The position numbers and the translations under genes are program-made. Source: Flocculibacter collagenilyticus (lineage in GTDB: Bacteria; Pseudomonadota; Gammaproteobacteria; Enterobacterales; Alteromonadaceae). From it: 64,000 nucleotides of DNA. The notes beneath the pieces were generated by a model. The model ran no database searches, was not told where the DNA came from, and worked only from the letters and a program-made list of their open reading frames with translations. Positions 1 to 11,141 of the stretch are shown piece by piece (the stretch's first letter is position 1; each line of letters opens with the position of its first letter). Where the stretch lies: positions 2,852,001 through 2,916,000 of the forward strand of contig NZ_CP059888.1 in assembly GCF_016469335.1 (NCBI RefSeq). Direction: 5' to 3'.

Positions 1-492
1 AACTTTACAAAATTGATGCACACCAGTAAAGCCACCAAGTATTGCCCAGTCACCTACTTCAACATGGCCTGCGATCGTTGCGTTATTTGCGAATATATTA
101 TGATCACCAACAATACAGTCATGCGCGATGTGTACATACGCCATAAACAAGTTATCACTACCAATCGTTGTAATACTGCTATCTTGTACTGTACCACGGT
201 GAATAGTAACGCATTCTCTGAAAATATTATTGTCGCCAATAATCAATTCAGTGCGCTCACCTTTGTATTTTTTATCTTGGCATTCTTCACCAATTGAAGA
301 AAATTGAAAAATACGATTATTTTTACCAATTTTAGTGGGTCCTTTCACTACAACATGAGACTCTAAAACCGTGTCATCACCGATTTCAACTTCATTACCA
401 ACATAACACCATGGGCCAATAACAACGTTACGCCCAATTTTTGCACCTTGCTCAACAATTGCTGATGAATGAATTCCACTAAATATTGTCAC
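1..492 (-). CDS. lpxA: UDP-N-acetylglucosamine acyltransferase LpxA, partial (3' end outside window)
   Basis: First acyltransferase of lipid A synthesis; it moves a 3-hydroxyacyl chain from ACP to UDP-GlcNAc in the cytoplasm. The 164 visible codons show left-handed beta-helix hexapeptide repeats, and the segment HIAHDC carries the family's catalytic histidine. Near the window edge the conserved VHQFCKV is readable. The start is GTG at 492, which shares one base with the fabZ stop codon (TAG then TG), so the two are almost certainly translationally coupled. The remaining C-terminal part, about 90-100 residues by family length, lies outside the window. Last visible gene of the bam-skp-lpxD-fabZ-lpxA run. 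Confidence 0.95.
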   Translation of the reverse strand, partial: MTIFSGIHSSAIVEQGAKIGRNVVIGPWCYVGNEVEIGDDTVLESHVVVKGPTKIGKNNRIFQFSSIGEECQDKKYKGERTELIIGDNNIFRECVTIHRGTVQDSSITTIGSDNLFMAYVHIAHDCIVGDHNIFANNATIAGHVEVGDWAILGGFTGVHQFCKV

Positions 493-947
493 TAATTAAA
501 CTCTCTTCTCGCACACATAATTTCCGCAGAGCAAACCGTTTTGCCATCTACTTTAGCTTCTGCATTAAACTTCCAAATGCCTCTGCGTTCTTTTAAGAAC
601 TCAACGTGCAAATGCATTGTGTCTCCTGGCAATACAGGTTGTTTAAATCTAGCGTTGTCGACACCTGCGAATAAGTATAGCTCGTTATCAGAAGTATCTT
701 GCACAGTTTTAAACCCTAATAAACCAGTGGCTTGCGCTAGTGCTTCTAAAATGAGAACGCCTGGAAAAATAGGCCTATCGGGAAAGTGTCCTGTAAACAT
801 CGGCTCATTTACCGACACATTTTTAATAGCGTGAAGATATTCACCTTCTTTGTAGTCTAATACTCTGTCTACAAGTAAGAATGGATAGCGATGCGGTAAC
901 AACGCCATAATCTCTTGAATATCTATTGTGTTTAGTTCGTTAGCCAC
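492..947 (-). CDS. fabZ: 3-hydroxyacyl-[acyl-carrier-protein] dehydratase FabZ
   Basis: Dehydrates 3-hydroxyacyl-ACP in type II fatty acid elongation and competes with LpxA/LpxD for the same hydroxyacyl-ACP pool, which is why it sits between them. The 151-residue hot-dog fold protein has [14 protein letters not shown] near the N-terminus. The catalytic pair is His54 in [13 protein letters not shown] and Glu68 in LEALAQ. The length is normal for the family. It follows lpxD by 13 bases and overlaps the lpxA start by one base, so it belongs to the same transcript. Confidence 0.97.
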   Translation of the reverse strand: MANELNTIDIQEIMALLPHRYPFLLVDRVLDYKEGEYLHAIKNVSVNEPMFTGHFPDRPIFPGVLILEALAQATGLLGFKTVQDTSDNELYLFAGVDNARFKQPVLPGDTMHLHVEFLKERRGIWKFNAEAKVDGKTVCSAEIMCARREFN

Positions 948-960
948 AGCTTACTTCCTA

Positions 961-1983
961 TTATTTTTCATCTTTAGATGCAGCTTCCAGCTGCTTAATA
1001 CGTTTATGCATTTCATCAAGCTGACCAAAACGTGTCGCATTCTTGCGCCAAGCTCTATTGGTAGACGCTGGTATACCTGAAGAGTAAACGCCCGGCTCAG
1101 TGATAGGTTTAATAATCATAGACATACCACTAATGTGAACCCCATCGCAGATTTCGATATGGCCATTAATTGCAGATGCACCGGCAATCGTACAGTTACG
1201 GCCAATCACAACACTGCCTGCAATGACTGTCATACCTGCAACTGCACTGTTTTCACCAATATGAACGTTATGTGCAATTTGACATAAGTTATCAATGATA
1301 ACGCCATCAGCTATTTCAGTATTATCTAGCGCACCTCGGTCAATACAGGTGTTAGCACCAATTTCAACTCGGTTCCCAATGACTACACTGCCAACTTGGG
1401 GTATTTTAACCCACTGGCCCTGATCATTCGCATAACCAAAACCATCCGCACCAATTATTGCACCAGATTGTACTAAGCATTGCTCACCAATACTGACTTC
1501 GTGATAAACGGTTACGTTCGCCCATAATTTGGTACTTTTGGCAATTGAAGCATTTCGACCAATAAAGCATCCAGCTCCAATTTGAACATCGTCAGCTAAA
1601 TGTACACCTTCTTCAATAACCGCGTTAGCGCCAATACTTACACCACTACCAATCGTTGCAGTGTCAGAAATTTGCGCTGTTGGGTGAATGTCTGTGGCTG
1701 CATCCGGTGTATTATCTAAAAACTGGGCAAGCTTAGCGTAACCAACATACGGGTTAGCCAGAATTAGCTTGTTAGTTGAGCAATAAGGCACATCTTTTTC
1801 GGTAAGCAATACAGCTGCTGCATTTGAGTCATCAAGATATTTGCGATATTTACTATTGGAGAGAAACGTTATTTGGTTCTTATTTGCTGCTTGTAGCGTT
1901 GCTATGCTATCAATCACAACCGTTGGGTCGCCTTGTAATTCAGCGCCCAACAGTTTAGCAATTTCAGATAAAGTTATTTTCAT
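961..1983 (-). CDS. lpxD: UDP-3-O-(3-hydroxyacyl)glucosamine N-acyltransferase LpxD
   Basis: Third step of lipid A synthesis: N-acylation of UDP-3-O-acyl-glucosamine. The 340-residue protein has the typical N-terminal uridine-binding domain (about residues 1-100), a long run of hexapeptide repeats forming the left-handed helix, and a helical C-terminal tail. The segment [12 protein letters not shown] holds the histidine that aligns with the family catalytic base. It lies 39 bases after skp and 13 bases before fabZ, the standard gammaproteobacterial order. Length matches E. coli LpxD (341). Confidence 0.97.
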   Translation of the reverse strand: MKITLSEIAKLLGAELQGDPTVVIDSIATLQAANKNQITFLSNSKYRKYLDDSNAAAVLLTEKDVPYCSTNKLILANPYVGYAKLAQFLDNTPDAATDIHPTAQISDTATIGSGVSIGANAVIEEGVHLADDVQIGAGCFIGRNASIAKSTKLWANVTVYHEVSIGEQCLVQSGAIIGADGFGYANDQGQWVKIPQVGSVVIGNRVEIGANTCIDRGALDNTEIADGVIIDNLCQIAHNVHIGENSAVAGMTVIAGSVVIGRNCTIAGASAINGHIEICDGVHISGMSMIIKPITEPGVYSSGIPASTNRAWRKNATRFGQLDEMHKRIKQLEAASKDEK

Positions 1984-2022
1984 AGATAACTAATTTATCC
2001 TACCTATCTGCTGATTAAATTT

Positions 2023-2538
2023 TTACTTAATTTTACTTACACGATCAACAATTTTGCTCGAAATATCTGCTTCGCCTTTAACAAATGCAACCGCATTTTT
2101 GTGAAGCACAAGATCGTATTTACCGTTTTGAGCTTCAGCATCAATTGCCTGCTTGATAAGCGCTAACAATCTATTACGCTCTTCAACTTGACGGCGCTGT
2201 AGTTCATCTTGCAGAGGCTTACCTTTAGCTTGGTATTCTTGCTGTAAGTTAGTGATCTTAGTTTTAAGCTCTTCTTGTTGAGCGTTGCTCATGGTTGCAC
2301 CATCACGCTTTAGCTTTTCTAAGTTAAATTTGATATCACTTTCTAGCTTGCTCACTTCTGTAAACTTTTCAGCAAATTCGTTTTTGATTGTCTCTTGAAT
2401 ATCTTTCGCTTGAGGGATTTGAGTGAAAATAGATTGTACATCCACAGTCGCGATTTTTTGATCAGCTGCTTGTGCAGTACCAGCTAACGTTAATGATGCT
2501 AATAGAGCAACTGCTGTATTTTTAACTAATGATTTCAA
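2023..2538 (-). CDS. skp: periplasmic chaperone Skp/OmpH
   Basis: Periplasmic holdase that carries unfolded outer-membrane proteins toward the BAM complex. The 171-residue protein begins with a clear Sec signal peptide (MKSLVKNTAVALLASLTLAG, predicted cleavage after about residue 24). A small beta part follows, then a long charged coiled-coil region rich in K, E and Q (about residues 45-130) that forms the tentacles of the Skp trimer. It sits 38 bases downstream of bamA, its functional partner, and upstream of lpxD. Identification rests on size, signal peptide, coiled coil and conserved gene order. Confidence 0.94.
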   Translation of the reverse strand: MKSLVKNTAVALLASLTLAGTAQAADQKIATVDVQSIFTQIPQAKDIQETIKNEFAEKFTEVSKLESDIKFNLEKLKRDGATMSNAQQEELKTKITNLQQEYQAKGKPLQDELQRRQVEERNRLLALIKQAIDAEAQNGKYDLVLHKNAVAFVKGEADISSKIVDRVSKIK

Positions 2539-2576
2539 GGTATAACTCCTTCATGTATAAATTAGATTTATTATAA

Positions 2577-5060
2577 TTAGAATGTTGTTCCGATGTTGAA
2601 ACTAAATACTTCTGTTTCATCACCCGTCTGTTCTTTTAGTGTTTTAGCAAAACTGAATGCCATCGGCCCCATCGGTGATATCCACTGAATAGATAAACCC
2701 GCCGAAGCACGATATAAACCAGGGTCAGAGTAATCCGATAACTTATCTTGCTCAGTTTGCGAAAGGTGGCTGAATCGATTTAAATCAAATTCAGTATCCC
2801 AAACGTTACCTACATCAACAAATAAACTTGTTCTTACTGAATTAGTAAAGTCTTCAGATAAGAAAGGTGTTGGGAAGATAAGCTCTAAGCCAGTATGAAC
2901 CATTGCGTTACCACCCGTTGAGCGTAACGATACACCTATGCTATCAAAGTCATTGCCAACACCAATGACACCGCCTCCATTAATAGGATCTCCGCCACCG
3001 CCAATTTCTGTTGGAGACAAATATACCGCTCTAGGGCCTATAATATTATTTTCAAAACCGCGAACCTCTTTACCACCTAAACGGAAGTTTTCTGAAAATG
3101 GTAATGTTAACTCAATACCATTTTTTTCTCCGTAACCATTACCATAGCCCATTTTTAAACGAGTTAATAATGACCAACTATGATCATTCGTCAATGGGAA
3201 ATAAAAGCGAGAGTCAAAATTTAGTTTAAAGAACTTATTGTCAGAATTTGGTGTTGAAACAACCATCGACAAGCTTTGGTTTGAACCCGCGGTAGGAAAC
3301 AGCCCTCTATTAAGTGTACTACGAGACCAACCTGCGAAAAGCTCTATATTGTCAAATTCTAACCCACCATCCGGATCATTCGGATCTGAATATAGCGCTA
3401 TATAGTTCTTAATTTGCTCGTATTCTTGCAGTTGCGATACTTCATTAGACTTAAAGGTGGCACCAAACTGCAACCGATTAAACTCAAATATAGGGAAGCT
3501 GGTTGTAAGACCAATACCATAAGATTTATTTTTATACCTAACTAACTGAGCGCTACCAGCATCAAAGTTACTATAAAAAATATTCCCACCTAAGCTTATT
3601 CCATCCATCGTAAAGTAAGGGTCTGTATAAGACAAACTAATATTCTGTGCTGCGCTATAGGTATTTAAATTAATTCCAACACGGTTACCTGTACCTAAAA
3701 AGTTATCATGTTGAATACCTGCTTGGAATGCTAACTTACTATAACTACCGTAAGATACACCTGCTTGGAATGAGCCAGAAGGTTGTTCTTTCACATCAAA
3801 TACAACATCGACCAAGTCATCTTCCCCTGGTACAGGATGTGTTTCATATTCAATTTTTTCTAAGTACTTTAAGCGTTGTAGATAGTTTTTAGATAAATCC
3901 AATGAATTATTAGATAACCAAGCACCTTCCATTTGCCTAACTTCACGACGTAGTACTTCATCTGCAGTTGCTTCGTTACCTACAAAATCTATGCGTCTAA
4001 CATAAATGCGTTTGCCTGGATTTACCGAAATAGTTAGATGGACTTCTTTTTTCTCATCATCAATTTCTGGAATTGTTCTAACTTCAGAGTTTGCGTAACC
4101 AAAGCTACTTAAATAGTTAGAAATCATCTCTTCAGTATGAGTTACTAATGCACCGTTATAGAGTTCATCTGTTTTAATTGGGATGAACTTTTTAACAAAA
4201 TCTTCTTTACCTAATAAGTCACCAATAAAGTCGTAGCCCTTAACGGTATACTGCTCGCCTTCAGAGACGTTAAAGGTAACATATACAGACTCTTTATCAG
4301 GACTAACCGATACCTGATTAGATTCAACATTGAAACGCAAATAGCCGCGGTCTAAGTAATGGCTGCGAATAGTTTCTAGATCACCTTGAAGCGCTTGTTT
4401 TTGATAACGGTCACTTGAAAAGAATTTCCACCACGGCAAATCTTGCTGAGATTCAATATTCTTTAATAGCTCTTCATCTGAAAAAAGTTCATTACCGACA
4501 ATGTTGATTTGCCTTACAGAGGCAGCTTCGCCTTCTTCAAACTCCAGTTGAAGCCTAACTCGATTACGTGGTAGATACGTTACTACGGCTTCAACTTTAG
4601 CGTTATATTTACCGACACCGTGGAAAAAATCAATTAAGCCATTTTCTATCCCCGTTAAAAGGGTTTTATCTAGCGGCTCACCGACTACGATATTATTATT
4701 TTTTAAACTATCTTGAAGTTGCTCATCTTTAATATCGTCATTACCTTCAAACGTAATATCGCTGATGGTTGGGCGTTCAGTTACTTCAAATATAACTTTA
4801 TTGCCATCTTTATAGACTTCGATATCGTCAAAGTGACCTGACAGATAGAGGGCTTTAACGGTTTGAGAAACAGTGAAGTCAGAAACTTCATCACCAATGC
4901 TAAATGGAATATACGTTAATGCAGCACCTAAGGTAACTCGCTGTAAACCATTTACTGCTAAATCATCAACTACAAAGCGTTCTTCTGCATGAACTGGTGT
5001 AGTTGCAGCAATACTTGCTCCTACCAGTGTCGAAGCTATTAATAAATTCTTTAATGCCAT
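2577..5060 (-). CDS. bamA: outer membrane protein assembly factor BamA
   Basis: Essential Omp85 protein that folds and inserts beta-barrel proteins into the outer membrane. The 827 residues comprise a signal peptide ending near VHA (about residue 25), five POTRA repeats (about residues 27-430), and a 16-strand barrel closing with a terminal phenylalanine (FNIGTTF), the outer-membrane C-terminal signature. The VRGF-type motif of the barrel is seen as KEVRGFENN. Slightly longer than E. coli BamA (810). It is flanked by rseP upstream (21-base gap) and skp downstream, the canonical order. Confidence 0.97.
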   Translation of the reverse strand: MALKNLLIASTLVGASIAATTPVHAEERFVVDDLAVNGLQRVTLGAALTYIPFSIGDEVSDFTVSQTVKALYLSGHFDDIEVYKDGNKVIFEVTERPTISDITFEGNDDIKDEQLQDSLKNNNIVVGEPLDKTLLTGIENGLIDFFHGVGKYNAKVEAVVTYLPRNRVRLQLEFEEGEAASVRQINIVGNELFSDEELLKNIESQQDLPWWKFFSSDRYQKQALQGDLETIRSHYLDRGYLRFNVESNQVSVSPDKESVYVTFNVSEGEQYTVKGYDFIGDLLGKEDFVKKFIPIKTDELYNGALVTHTEEMISNYLSSFGYANSEVRTIPEIDDEKKEVHLTISVNPGKRIYVRRIDFVGNEATADEVLRREVRQMEGAWLSNNSLDLSKNYLQRLKYLEKIEYETHPVPGEDDLVDVVFDVKEQPSGSFQAGVSYGSYSKLAFQAGIQHDNFLGTGNRVGINLNTYSAAQNISLSYTDPYFTMDGISLGGNIFYSNFDAGSAQLVRYKNKSYGIGLTTSFPIFEFNRLQFGATFKSNEVSQLQEYEQIKNYIALYSDPNDPDGGLEFDNIELFAGWSRSTLNRGLFPTAGSNQSLSMVVSTPNSDNKFFKLNFDSRFYFPLTNDHSWSLLTRLKMGYGNGYGEKNGIELTLPFSENFRLGGKEVRGFENNIIGPRAVYLSPTEIGGGGDPINGGGVIGVGNDFDSIGVSLRSTGGNAMVHTGLELIFPTPFLSEDFTNSVRTSLFVDVGNVWDTEFDLNRFSHLSQTEQDKLSDYSDPGLYRASAGLSIQWISPMGPMAFSFAKTLKEQTGDETEVFSFNIGTTF

Positions 5061-5081
5061 TGTTTGTTTTTACTTCCTGAG

Positions 5082-6440
5082 TTATCCAAGGCGTGAGATA
5101 TCGTTCAATAGAGCTATACTCATTAACGCAAATAATACTAATGCACCGATTTTAAATCCTGCTTCTTGCGTCTTTTCAGAGACAGGTTTGCCACGCAGAA
5201 GTTCAATTACATAATAAAATAAGTGTCCACCATCCAAAATGGGTAGCGGTAATAAATTAATAACGCCTAAATTTACACTGATTAACGCTAAAAAGCTAAG
5301 AAAGTATACTAAGCCATATCCTGCGCTATCTCCAGCACCTTGCGCTATTGAAATTGGTCCACTTAAACTTTTAACCGAAACGTCACCGACCAGTAACTTT
5401 CCAATCATATTGAAGCTTAGTTCAACTAGCTGCCATGTTTTTTCAGCCCCTTTAATTAAGCTTTCAATTATGCCGTACTGCAAATTAATGCGAAATTCAT
5501 CAGCCAGTGGTAATACTTTGGGACTAACGCCCAAAAAGCCTTGAGTAAAGCCATCACTAGTTTGCCTTCCATCAGGCGTAACCGTTAATGACAAATTAGC
5601 GTTATTACGCTTAACCTCAATAATCAGTGCTTTATTAGGGCTGTTTTGAATAATTTGAACTGCATCTTTCCACGTATCAATATACAAGCCATCAATACGC
5701 AGTATTTCATCACCAACTAATATTCCTGCACGTTGTGCAGCACTGTCATCAGAAATACCATCAACAATCGTTGTTACTGTTGCACTATAAGGGGTAATAC
5801 CTAAGCTCGATAAAGAAGACTCCTTATCTGGCGCAAAGTTCCAATTTGAAAGTGTTAATGTATATTTTTTTGTCATTTGGTCATGAATTGAGCGTGTTTC
5901 CAACTCTAAGCTTTGCTCACCAATCTTGCCCACAAAAGCTAAATTTACTGCTCCCCAGTCTGGCGTTTTTTGTCCATCAACAGCAATAATTTGTTGATCG
6001 CCCTCTACACCCGCAACAGCAGCGATAGAGTTAGCTTCAACATTCTGAATAACTGGTTTAACGCTTGGAATTCCAATTAAATAAACCAGCCATAACGCAA
6101 AAACTGCAAATATAAAATTAGCAAACGGTCCGGCAGCAACAATCGCCATTCTCTGCCAAACACTTTTACTATTAAAGGATACCGATTCATCTTCTGGCGC
6201 TACATCATCAACTCGCTGATCTAGCATACGCACGTAACCACCTAGAGGAATTAACGCAATCACATACTCTGTCCCAGTACGCCCTACCTTGCGCCAAATG
6301 GGCTTACCAAAACCAATAGAGAAGCGAAGTACTTTTACTCCATTGCGTCGTGCCACCCAAAAGTGACCATATTCATGAATAGTAATTAATAAGCCAAGTG
6401 CGACAACAAAAGACGCTAAGTTCCAAATAAAATCAAACAT
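5082..6440 (-). CDS. rseP: RIP metalloprotease RseP (site-2 protease)
   Basis: Inner-membrane zinc protease that cuts anti-sigma factor RseA after DegS, releasing sigma-E, and clears signal peptide remnants. The zinc motif HEYGH is at residues 22-26 in the first transmembrane helix. The third zinc ligand is in the LPILDGGHL segment near the C-terminus. Two tandem PDZ domains (about residues 125-300) lie between the membrane segments. At 452 residues it matches E. coli RseP (450). Its start overlaps the dxr 3' end by 8 bases, and bamA, whose misfolding products feed this stress pathway, lies just downstream. Confidence 0.97.
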   Translation of the reverse strand: MFDFIWNLASFVVALGLLITIHEYGHFWVARRNGVKVLRFSIGFGKPIWRKVGRTGTEYVIALIPLGGYVRMLDQRVDDVAPEDESVSFNSKSVWQRMAIVAAGPFANFIFAVFALWLVYLIGIPSVKPVIQNVEANSIAAVAGVEGDQQIIAVDGQKTPDWGAVNLAFVGKIGEQSLELETRSIHDQMTKKYTLTLSNWNFAPDKESSLSSLGITPYSATVTTIVDGISDDSAAQRAGILVGDEILRIDGLYIDTWKDAVQIIQNSPNKALIIEVKRNNANLSLTVTPDGRQTSDGFTQGFLGVSPKVLPLADEFRINLQYGIIESLIKGAEKTWQLVELSFNMIGKLLVGDVSVKSLSGPISIAQGAGDSAGYGLVYFLSFLALISVNLGVINLLPLPILDGGHLFYYVIELLRGKPVSEKTQEAGFKIGALVLFALMSIALLNDISRLG

Positions 6441-7653
6441 TCATATAACCTTGACGCTTATTACTGTTCAGCCACTCATTCGCAACAACGCGTGCGGCAT
6501 TATCAATTGCTAATACATCATCAATACTTTCAGCACGGGGTGAGCCGATAGCGGTCATCGAGTGTTTAACAACCGTAGCAATGTCAGTAAAACCAAGTTG
6601 GTTATTTAAAAACGCCTCTACCGCTATTTCATTCGCTGCATTTAGCACGGTGGTAGCGCCCTGCCCTTGATTACACGCTTCAATAGCAAGTGCTAAGCAC
6701 GGATAACGGGCAAAATCGGGTTCAGTAAAAGTAAAATCTTTACATTCAAAAAAGTTAAGAGGCTTAACACCTGAGTCAATTCGCTGAGGAAAGGCCATAG
6801 CATGTGCAATAGGCGTGCGCATATCTGGGTTGCCCATTTGAGCAATCACCGAGCCATCCACATATTGCACCATGGAGTGAATAACACTTTGCGGATGGAT
6901 CACTACTTCAATATCTTCAGCACTTGCATTAAATAGCCACTTAGCTTCAATAAACTCTAGCCCTTTATTCATCATGGTTGCCGAGTCTACTGAAATCTTT
7001 CGTCCCATAGACCAGTTAGGATGGGCTACAGCTTGTTCAGGTGTCACACAAGACAAGTCAGAGATAGGAGTATTTAAAAAAGGGCCACCAGAGCCAGTCA
7101 GTAAAATTTTAGATACGCCTTGGTCGGCGAAATGATGCTGGTATGCACTTTTTTGAACATCAAAAGGCATACACTGAAAAATTGCATTGTGCTCACTATC
7201 AATAGGCAGCAAGATTGCATTGTGCCTAATTACTTCATTCATAAAGAGTTCACCAGACATGACTAATGACTCTTTATTAGCTAGTAACACTTTTTTACCC
7301 GCTCTAACGGCGGCCAGTGTAGGTAATAGTCCTGCCGCACCTACAATCGCGGCCATTACCATATCCACATTCATGTCTTGCGCCACTTGGCATAACGCTT
7401 GTTCGCCGTGCAAAACATCAACTGCATCTATTTCAGTATGTGCTTTTAATTTAACGCTTAATTGATCTGCTGCCTTCTCATTAACCACAACAACACGAGT
7501 GGGTTTAAACTCAATAATTTGCAACAACAGCTCATTGATATTGCTGTTGGCAGTTAAACTTTCCACTCGATATAAATCAGGATTCTTGCGGACAACATCC
7601 AGTGTACTTTTACCTATTGAACCGGTTGCACCTAAAATGCAAAGTGATTGCAT
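6433..7653 (-). CDS. dxr: 1-deoxy-D-xylulose 5-phosphate reductoisomerase
   Basis: Second step of the MEP isoprenoid pathway: NADPH-dependent conversion of DXP to MEP. The N-terminal Rossmann motif [10 protein letters not shown] is at about residues 8-17. The metal-binding segment [12 protein letters not shown] and the conserved [14 protein letters not shown] are present. I chose ATG at 7653 (406 residues) over an in-frame TTG four codons upstream: GGGGAT sits at the right spacing before the ATG, and the TTG lies inside the cdsA 3' end. The ATG falls just 3 bases past the cdsA stop. The 3' end overlaps rseP by 8 bases. Confidence 0.97.
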   Translation of the reverse strand: MQSLCILGATGSIGKSTLDVVRKNPDLYRVESLTANSNINELLLQIIEFKPTRVVVVNEKAADQLSVKLKAHTEIDAVDVLHGEQALCQVAQDMNVDMVMAAIVGAAGLLPTLAAVRAGKKVLLANKESLVMSGELFMNEVIRHNAILLPIDSEHNAIFQCMPFDVQKSAYQHHFADQGVSKILLTGSGGPFLNTPISDLSCVTPEQAVAHPNWSMGRKISVDSATMMNKGLEFIEAKWLFNASAEDIEVVIHPQSVIHSMVQYVDGSVIAQMGNPDMRTPIAHAMAFPQRIDSGVKPLNFFECKDFTFTEPDFARYPCLALAIEACNQGQGATTVLNAANEIAVEAFLNNQLGFTDIATVVKHSMTAIGSPRAESIDDVLAIDNAARVVANEWLNSNKRQGYMNV

Positions 7654-7655
7654 GG

Positions 7656-8519
7656 TTATCCCCAAAAGCTATAGATAACAATAAACACAGGTGCCGCTGC
7701 TGTTAAGCTATCAATGCGATCTAACACACCACCATGCCCAGGTAGTAACTTACCACTATCTTTGATACCAGCATCACGCTTTAGCATACTTTCACTTAAG
7801 TCACCAACCGCTGACGCCAACGCGATAATCGCCGTAAAAAAGGCATATTCCAACCATAGGGAATGAGAAACATCATGATAATAAGAAATGGCTAATACAA
7901 ATAACACCGCAAACAACACCCCGCCAAGTAAGCCTTCCATTGTTTTATTTGGACTTACATTAGGCATTAATTTGTGTTTTCCAAATGACTTACCAGAGAA
8001 GTAAGCGCCAATGTCGGTTGCCCAAACAATGCCTAATACGATGCATATCATCCATGCACCAAAAAATGCGTCTTGCTCATAATTCATATGGCGTAATGCA
8101 TTTATTGCTAACCATGCCGGTAACAAAGTCAGCAAGCCAAAAGCACCTTTAACGGCAATATTTTTACGCCAAACACGCTGACCGCGAGGATAAATTAAAA
8201 TAAATGCTAACGATAGCGCCCACCACACAGCGGCTGTTACCACTCCCACTTGGTAGGGCATAGCAAGTTGGTTATCACCCACCCAAATGTTTTCAGCGGG
8301 CACCATAAATTGTGTTATTGCCATCACTCCAAATAACAGCACACAGAATGCGATACGCTGTACCTTGCTTGTGAAGCCCATAAATGGCCCCCACTCCCAC
8401 GCTCCAAGCGTGATGACAACAGCAATAAATAATGAAAAATACAAAGGAGGCAAATAGAAAATAGCCGCAATAACTAATGGAGCTAATAATAATGCTGTAA
8501 TAATTCGTTGTTTTAACAA
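7656..8519 (-). CDS. cdsA: phosphatidate cytidylyltransferase CdsA, TTG start
   Basis: Makes CDP-diacylglycerol from phosphatidate and CTP in the inner membrane, the branch point to all phospholipids. Multiple transmembrane helices are evident. The family signature near the C-terminus is complete: [19 protein letters not shown] followed by LDRIDS. A longer frame reaches a TTG at 8576 inside uppS. I prefer the TTG at 8519 because the product then begins [15 protein letters not shown], aligning with E. coli CdsA (287 versus 285 residues), and AAGGAA stands 7-8 bases upstream. It starts 11 bases after the uppS stop. Confidence 0.93.
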   Translation of the reverse strand: MLKQRIITALLLAPLVIAAIFYLPPLYFSLFIAVVITLGAWEWGPFMGFTSKVQRIAFCVLLFGVMAITQFMVPAENIWVGDNQLAMPYQVGVVTAAVWWALSLAFILIYPRGQRVWRKNIAVKGAFGLLTLLPAWLAINALRHMNYEQDAFFGAWMICIVLGIVWATDIGAYFSGKSFGKHKLMPNVSPNKTMEGLLGGVLFAVLFVLAISYYHDVSHSLWLEYAFFTAIIALASAVGDLSESMLKRDAGIKDSGKLLPGHGGVLDRIDSLTAAAPVFIVIYSFWG

Positions 8520-8530
8520 AAGGCTATTCC

Positions 8531-9295
8531 TTAACTTTCTTGCTGCATCAGTGCTTTTATTTGACCACCCGTACAACCAAATCGTCGTTCACGTGACACA
8601 AAAGTAGCAACGGCTTCAGAAAATACATCTTCATTAAAATCAGGCCACAATACTTCTGTAAAATACAATTCTGCGTATGCAGCTTGCCATAATAGGAAGT
8701 TGCTTATGCGGTAGTCACCGCCTGTTCTAATTAACAAGTCCAATTGAGGCTGGTCTGATAAATTCATAAATTGTGAAAAAGAAGACTCATTAATATCCTG
8801 CACCGACATCACGCCATCGGCAACTTGTTGCGCAGCTTGTTGCGCAGCTTGAACAATATCCCACTGGCCGCCATAATTAGCCGCTATATTCAGTGTTAAT
8901 CCTGTGTTCGTAGCTGTTAAAGCTTCAGCGTCTTTAATCTTCTGCTGCAATTTACTACTAAACTGGGTTTTATCTCCAACCACTTTGAGCTTTACATTGT
9001 TTTTGTGTAACTTTTTTACTTCATTGCTCAAAACAAAAATAAATAACTCCATTAGAGTACTTACTTCTTCTTCTGGACGTCGCCAGTTTTCACTACTAAA
9101 AGCGAATAAGGTTAGCGACTGAATACCCAACTTATGGCAAAAACGCACAGACTCGCGCACTGACTCAACGCCATTTTTATGGCCCCACACGCGTGGTTTA
9201 CCTTGTTGCTGAGCCCAGCGCCCATTTCCATCCATAATAATGGCAACATGTTTAGGTAGCGACTGCTGTGCCAAAACCTGTTCTTCAAACGACAT
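8531..9295 (-). CDS. uppS: undecaprenyl diphosphate synthase (cis-prenyltransferase)
   Basis: Condenses isopentenyl diphosphate onto farnesyl diphosphate to make the C55 lipid carrier for peptidoglycan and other envelope polymers. The 254-residue protein carries the signature [10 protein letters not shown] with catalytic Asp22. [14 protein letters not shown] and [18 protein letters not shown] follow, the conserved cis-prenyltransferase blocks III and V. First gene of the uppS-cdsA-dxr-rseP-bamA run. An ATG start at 9295 gives normal length. The strand-matched upstream gap separates it from frr. Confidence 0.97.
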   Translation of the reverse strand: MSFEEQVLAQQSLPKHVAIIMDGNGRWAQQQGKPRVWGHKNGVESVRESVRFCHKLGIQSLTLFAFSSENWRRPEEEVSTLMELFIFVLSNEVKKLHKNNVKLKVVGDKTQFSSKLQQKIKDAEALTATNTGLTLNIAANYGGQWDIVQAAQQAAQQVADGVMSVQDINESSFSQFMNLSDQPQLDLLIRTGGDYRISNFLLWQAAYAELYFTEVLWPDFNEDVFSEAVATFVSRERRFGCTGGQIKALMQQES

Positions 9296-9683
9296 AAAAA
9301 TAGCCTTAGTATAATTACCTGTATTGGGTGGACAGACAGGCTAAGAGCAAATATCCACCTTAACTACCTAACACCTATAAAAAGCGCCGCGTAGTATAAC
9401 CGAGAGAAGTCCAACTGGCAAAGTTCAAGCGTGGAATTATGAGTTTAGCGGAAATGAGGAGAAATAAAAAATCACACGCTTTTATTAAGACAGTGTAATT
9501 CTGGCCTTTTTTCAGCGGGGTGTTATTTAAAGAATAAGTTAAAAAATATACATCACTCTTACGGAAACAAAAAAAGCATACAAATCAATAAGCAATTTAC
9601 TTATTCGTTGTATGCTTTCCGTTACCGATATGAACTCAATGTAAGTTCATCAATTTCCAAAAGTACGCGCTAGCAATGCTAGG
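9296..9683. other. 388-base intergenic region between frr and uppS
   Basis: Contains no open frame with gene-like features on either strand. It holds the frr terminator hairpin (9562-9618) and, nearer uppS, AT-rich sequence that probably carries the uppS operon promoter. I could not identify a clear -35/-10 pair for uppS. Confidence 0.6.
9562..9618 (-). terminator. intrinsic terminator after frr
   Basis: Inverted repeat with outer arms AAAGCATACAA (9573-9583) and TTGTATGCTTT (9608-9618), and inner arms AATAAG (9587-9592) and CTTATT (9600-9605) around a 7-base loop. Reading on the minus strand the stem is followed by TTTTGTTTCC, a U-rich tail. It therefore fits a Rho-independent terminator for transcripts coming from frr. 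Confidence 0.8.
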
Positions 9684-10241
9684 TTACACTTCCATCAACT
9701 CAGCTTCTTTATCAGCTAACACTTCTTCCATGCGCTTAATAGCAGCATCAGTTAACTTTTGAATTTCTTCTTCAGACTGGCGCATTTCATCTTCAGTCAC
9801 TTCTTTATCTTTAAGCAACTGTTTTACATCGCCATTTGCATCACGACGAATATTACGCACCGCTACACGTGCATTTTCAACTTCTGCTTTAACTATTTTA
9901 ACTAAGTCTTTACGACGTTCTTCAGTTAAAGGCGGTAAAGGTACACGAATCACTGTGCCAGCTGACGCAGGGTTTAAGCCTAGATCAGAACTTAAAATCG
10001 CTTTTTCAACAAGTGGCGTTAACGATTTATCAAAAACAGTGATAGCCAGTGTACGAGAATCTTCAGTGATTACATTAGCAACCTGATTCAATGGTGTATC
10101 AGCACCATAGTAAGATACTTTTATACCATCCAATAGGCTTGGGTGTGCACGACCTGTACGGATTTTTGATAGCTGGCTTTTTAGCGCTTCTACGCTTTTT
10201 CCCATGCGACTTTGCGCATCTTCTTGAATTTCTTTTATCAC
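9684..10241 (-). CDS. frr: ribosome recycling factor
   Basis: Splits the post-termination 70S ribosome together with EF-G. The 185-residue length and the sequence through the three-helix bundle ([13 protein letters not shown] at the start, [15 protein letters not shown] near residue 30, REDANGDVK-like [16 protein letters not shown] near residue 135) are typical. It is the last gene of rpsB-tsf-pyrH-frr, and a convincing terminator follows. The gap to pyrH holds an inverted repeat (TAGCGTAAT 10302-10310 with ATTACGCTA 10327-10335) that lacks a U tract and so probably permits read-through. Confidence 0.97.
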   Translation of the reverse strand: MIKEIQEDAQSRMGKSVEALKSQLSKIRTGRAHPSLLDGIKVSYYGADTPLNQVANVITEDSRTLAITVFDKSLTPLVEKAILSSDLGLNPASAGTVIRVPLPPLTEERRKDLVKIVKAEVENARVAVRNIRRDANGDVKQLLKDKEVTEDEMRQSEEEIQKLTDAAIKRMEEVLADKEAELMEV

Positions 10242-10344
10242 AGTACGATTCCTATACTTTTTTTGTCTTTAAACTTTTTAAATACGTTAATATTTTGCGT
10301 CTAGCGTAATAAGTTACCGCTTACTAATTACGCTAAAAAATGCA

Positions 10345-11082
10345 TTATTCAGCAACTGCGTGGCTAATATGAGTGCCTTCTTCCTCACCCATTACAACGC
10401 GCTTAAGTGCACCCGGCTTGTTCATATTAAATACACAGATTGGTAATGAATGATCGCGCGCCAACGTAAATGCGGCCAAGTCCATTACCTTTAATTCTTC
10501 ATCAATTACTTTGTTATACGTAATATTGTGGTGCAGTGTTGCATCCGGATTGGTTACTGGATCGGCAGAGAACACACCATCAACCTTAGTCGCTTTTAAT
10601 ACTGCATCAGCTTCAATCTCAATACCGCGTAAACATGCTGCCGAGTCTGTAGTAAAAAATGGGTTGCCTGTACCTGCCGCTAAAATAACCACACGGCCAG
10701 ACTTGAGTAAGCTAATTGCTTCTGCCCAGTTATAGTTATCACAAACACCATTTAATGGTACCGCAGACATCAAACGTGCATTTACAAATGCACGATGAAG
10801 CGCATCTCTCATCGCTAGACCATTCATTACGGTTGCAAGCATGCCCATATGGTCACCAACCACCCTGTTCATACCCGCTTTTTCTAGCCCTTCACCGCGG
10901 AAGATGTTACCACCGCCAATGACTAGCCCTACTTGAATGCCAAGCTCCATTAACTCTTTTATTTCTTGAGCCATTCGGTCTAGCACTTTAGGATCAATAC
11001 CGAATCCTTCGTCCCCCATTAATGCTTCACCACTAAGTTTAAGTAATATGCGTCTAAAAGCCGGTTTTGGATTTGTACTCAT
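10345..11082 (-). CDS. pyrH: UMP kinase
   Basis: Phosphorylates UMP to UDP in pyrimidine nucleotide synthesis; an amino-acid-kinase-fold hexamer regulated by GTP and UTP in enterics. Conserved elements include [11 protein letters not shown] (residues 11-21), [13 protein letters not shown] and the [12 protein letters not shown] loop. The frame is open to 11145, but I place the start at ATG 11082 ([11 protein letters not shown], 245 residues), where length matches E. coli (241). AGAGAAC lies upstream. It sits between tsf and frr. Confidence 0.96.
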   Translation of the reverse strand: MSTNPKPAFRRILLKLSGEALMGDEGFGIDPKVLDRMAQEIKELMELGIQVGLVIGGGNIFRGEGLEKAGMNRVVGDHMGMLATVMNGLAMRDALHRAFVNARLMSAVPLNGVCDNYNWAEAISLLKSGRVVILAAGTGNPFFTTDSAACLRGIEIEADAVLKATKVDGVFSADPVTNPDATLHHNITYNKVIDEELKVMDLAAFTLARDHSLPICVFNMNKPGALKRVVMGEEEGTHISHAVAE

Positions 11083-11141
11083 AATGTTCTCTGTGTAATT
11101 GAAGGACTGATTGTGTTTACTTGGCTTACACATTGTATAAG

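Noticed and set aside
13-297. 94-codon plus-strand frame over the lpxA gene
   Set aside because: It is antisense to lpxA hexapeptide repeats, has no ribosome site and no family features.
10302-10335. Inverted repeat between pyrH and frr considered as a terminator
   Set aside because: No U tract on the minus strand after the stem, and frr would be expected to be transcribed with pyrH; kept only as a note in the frr entry.
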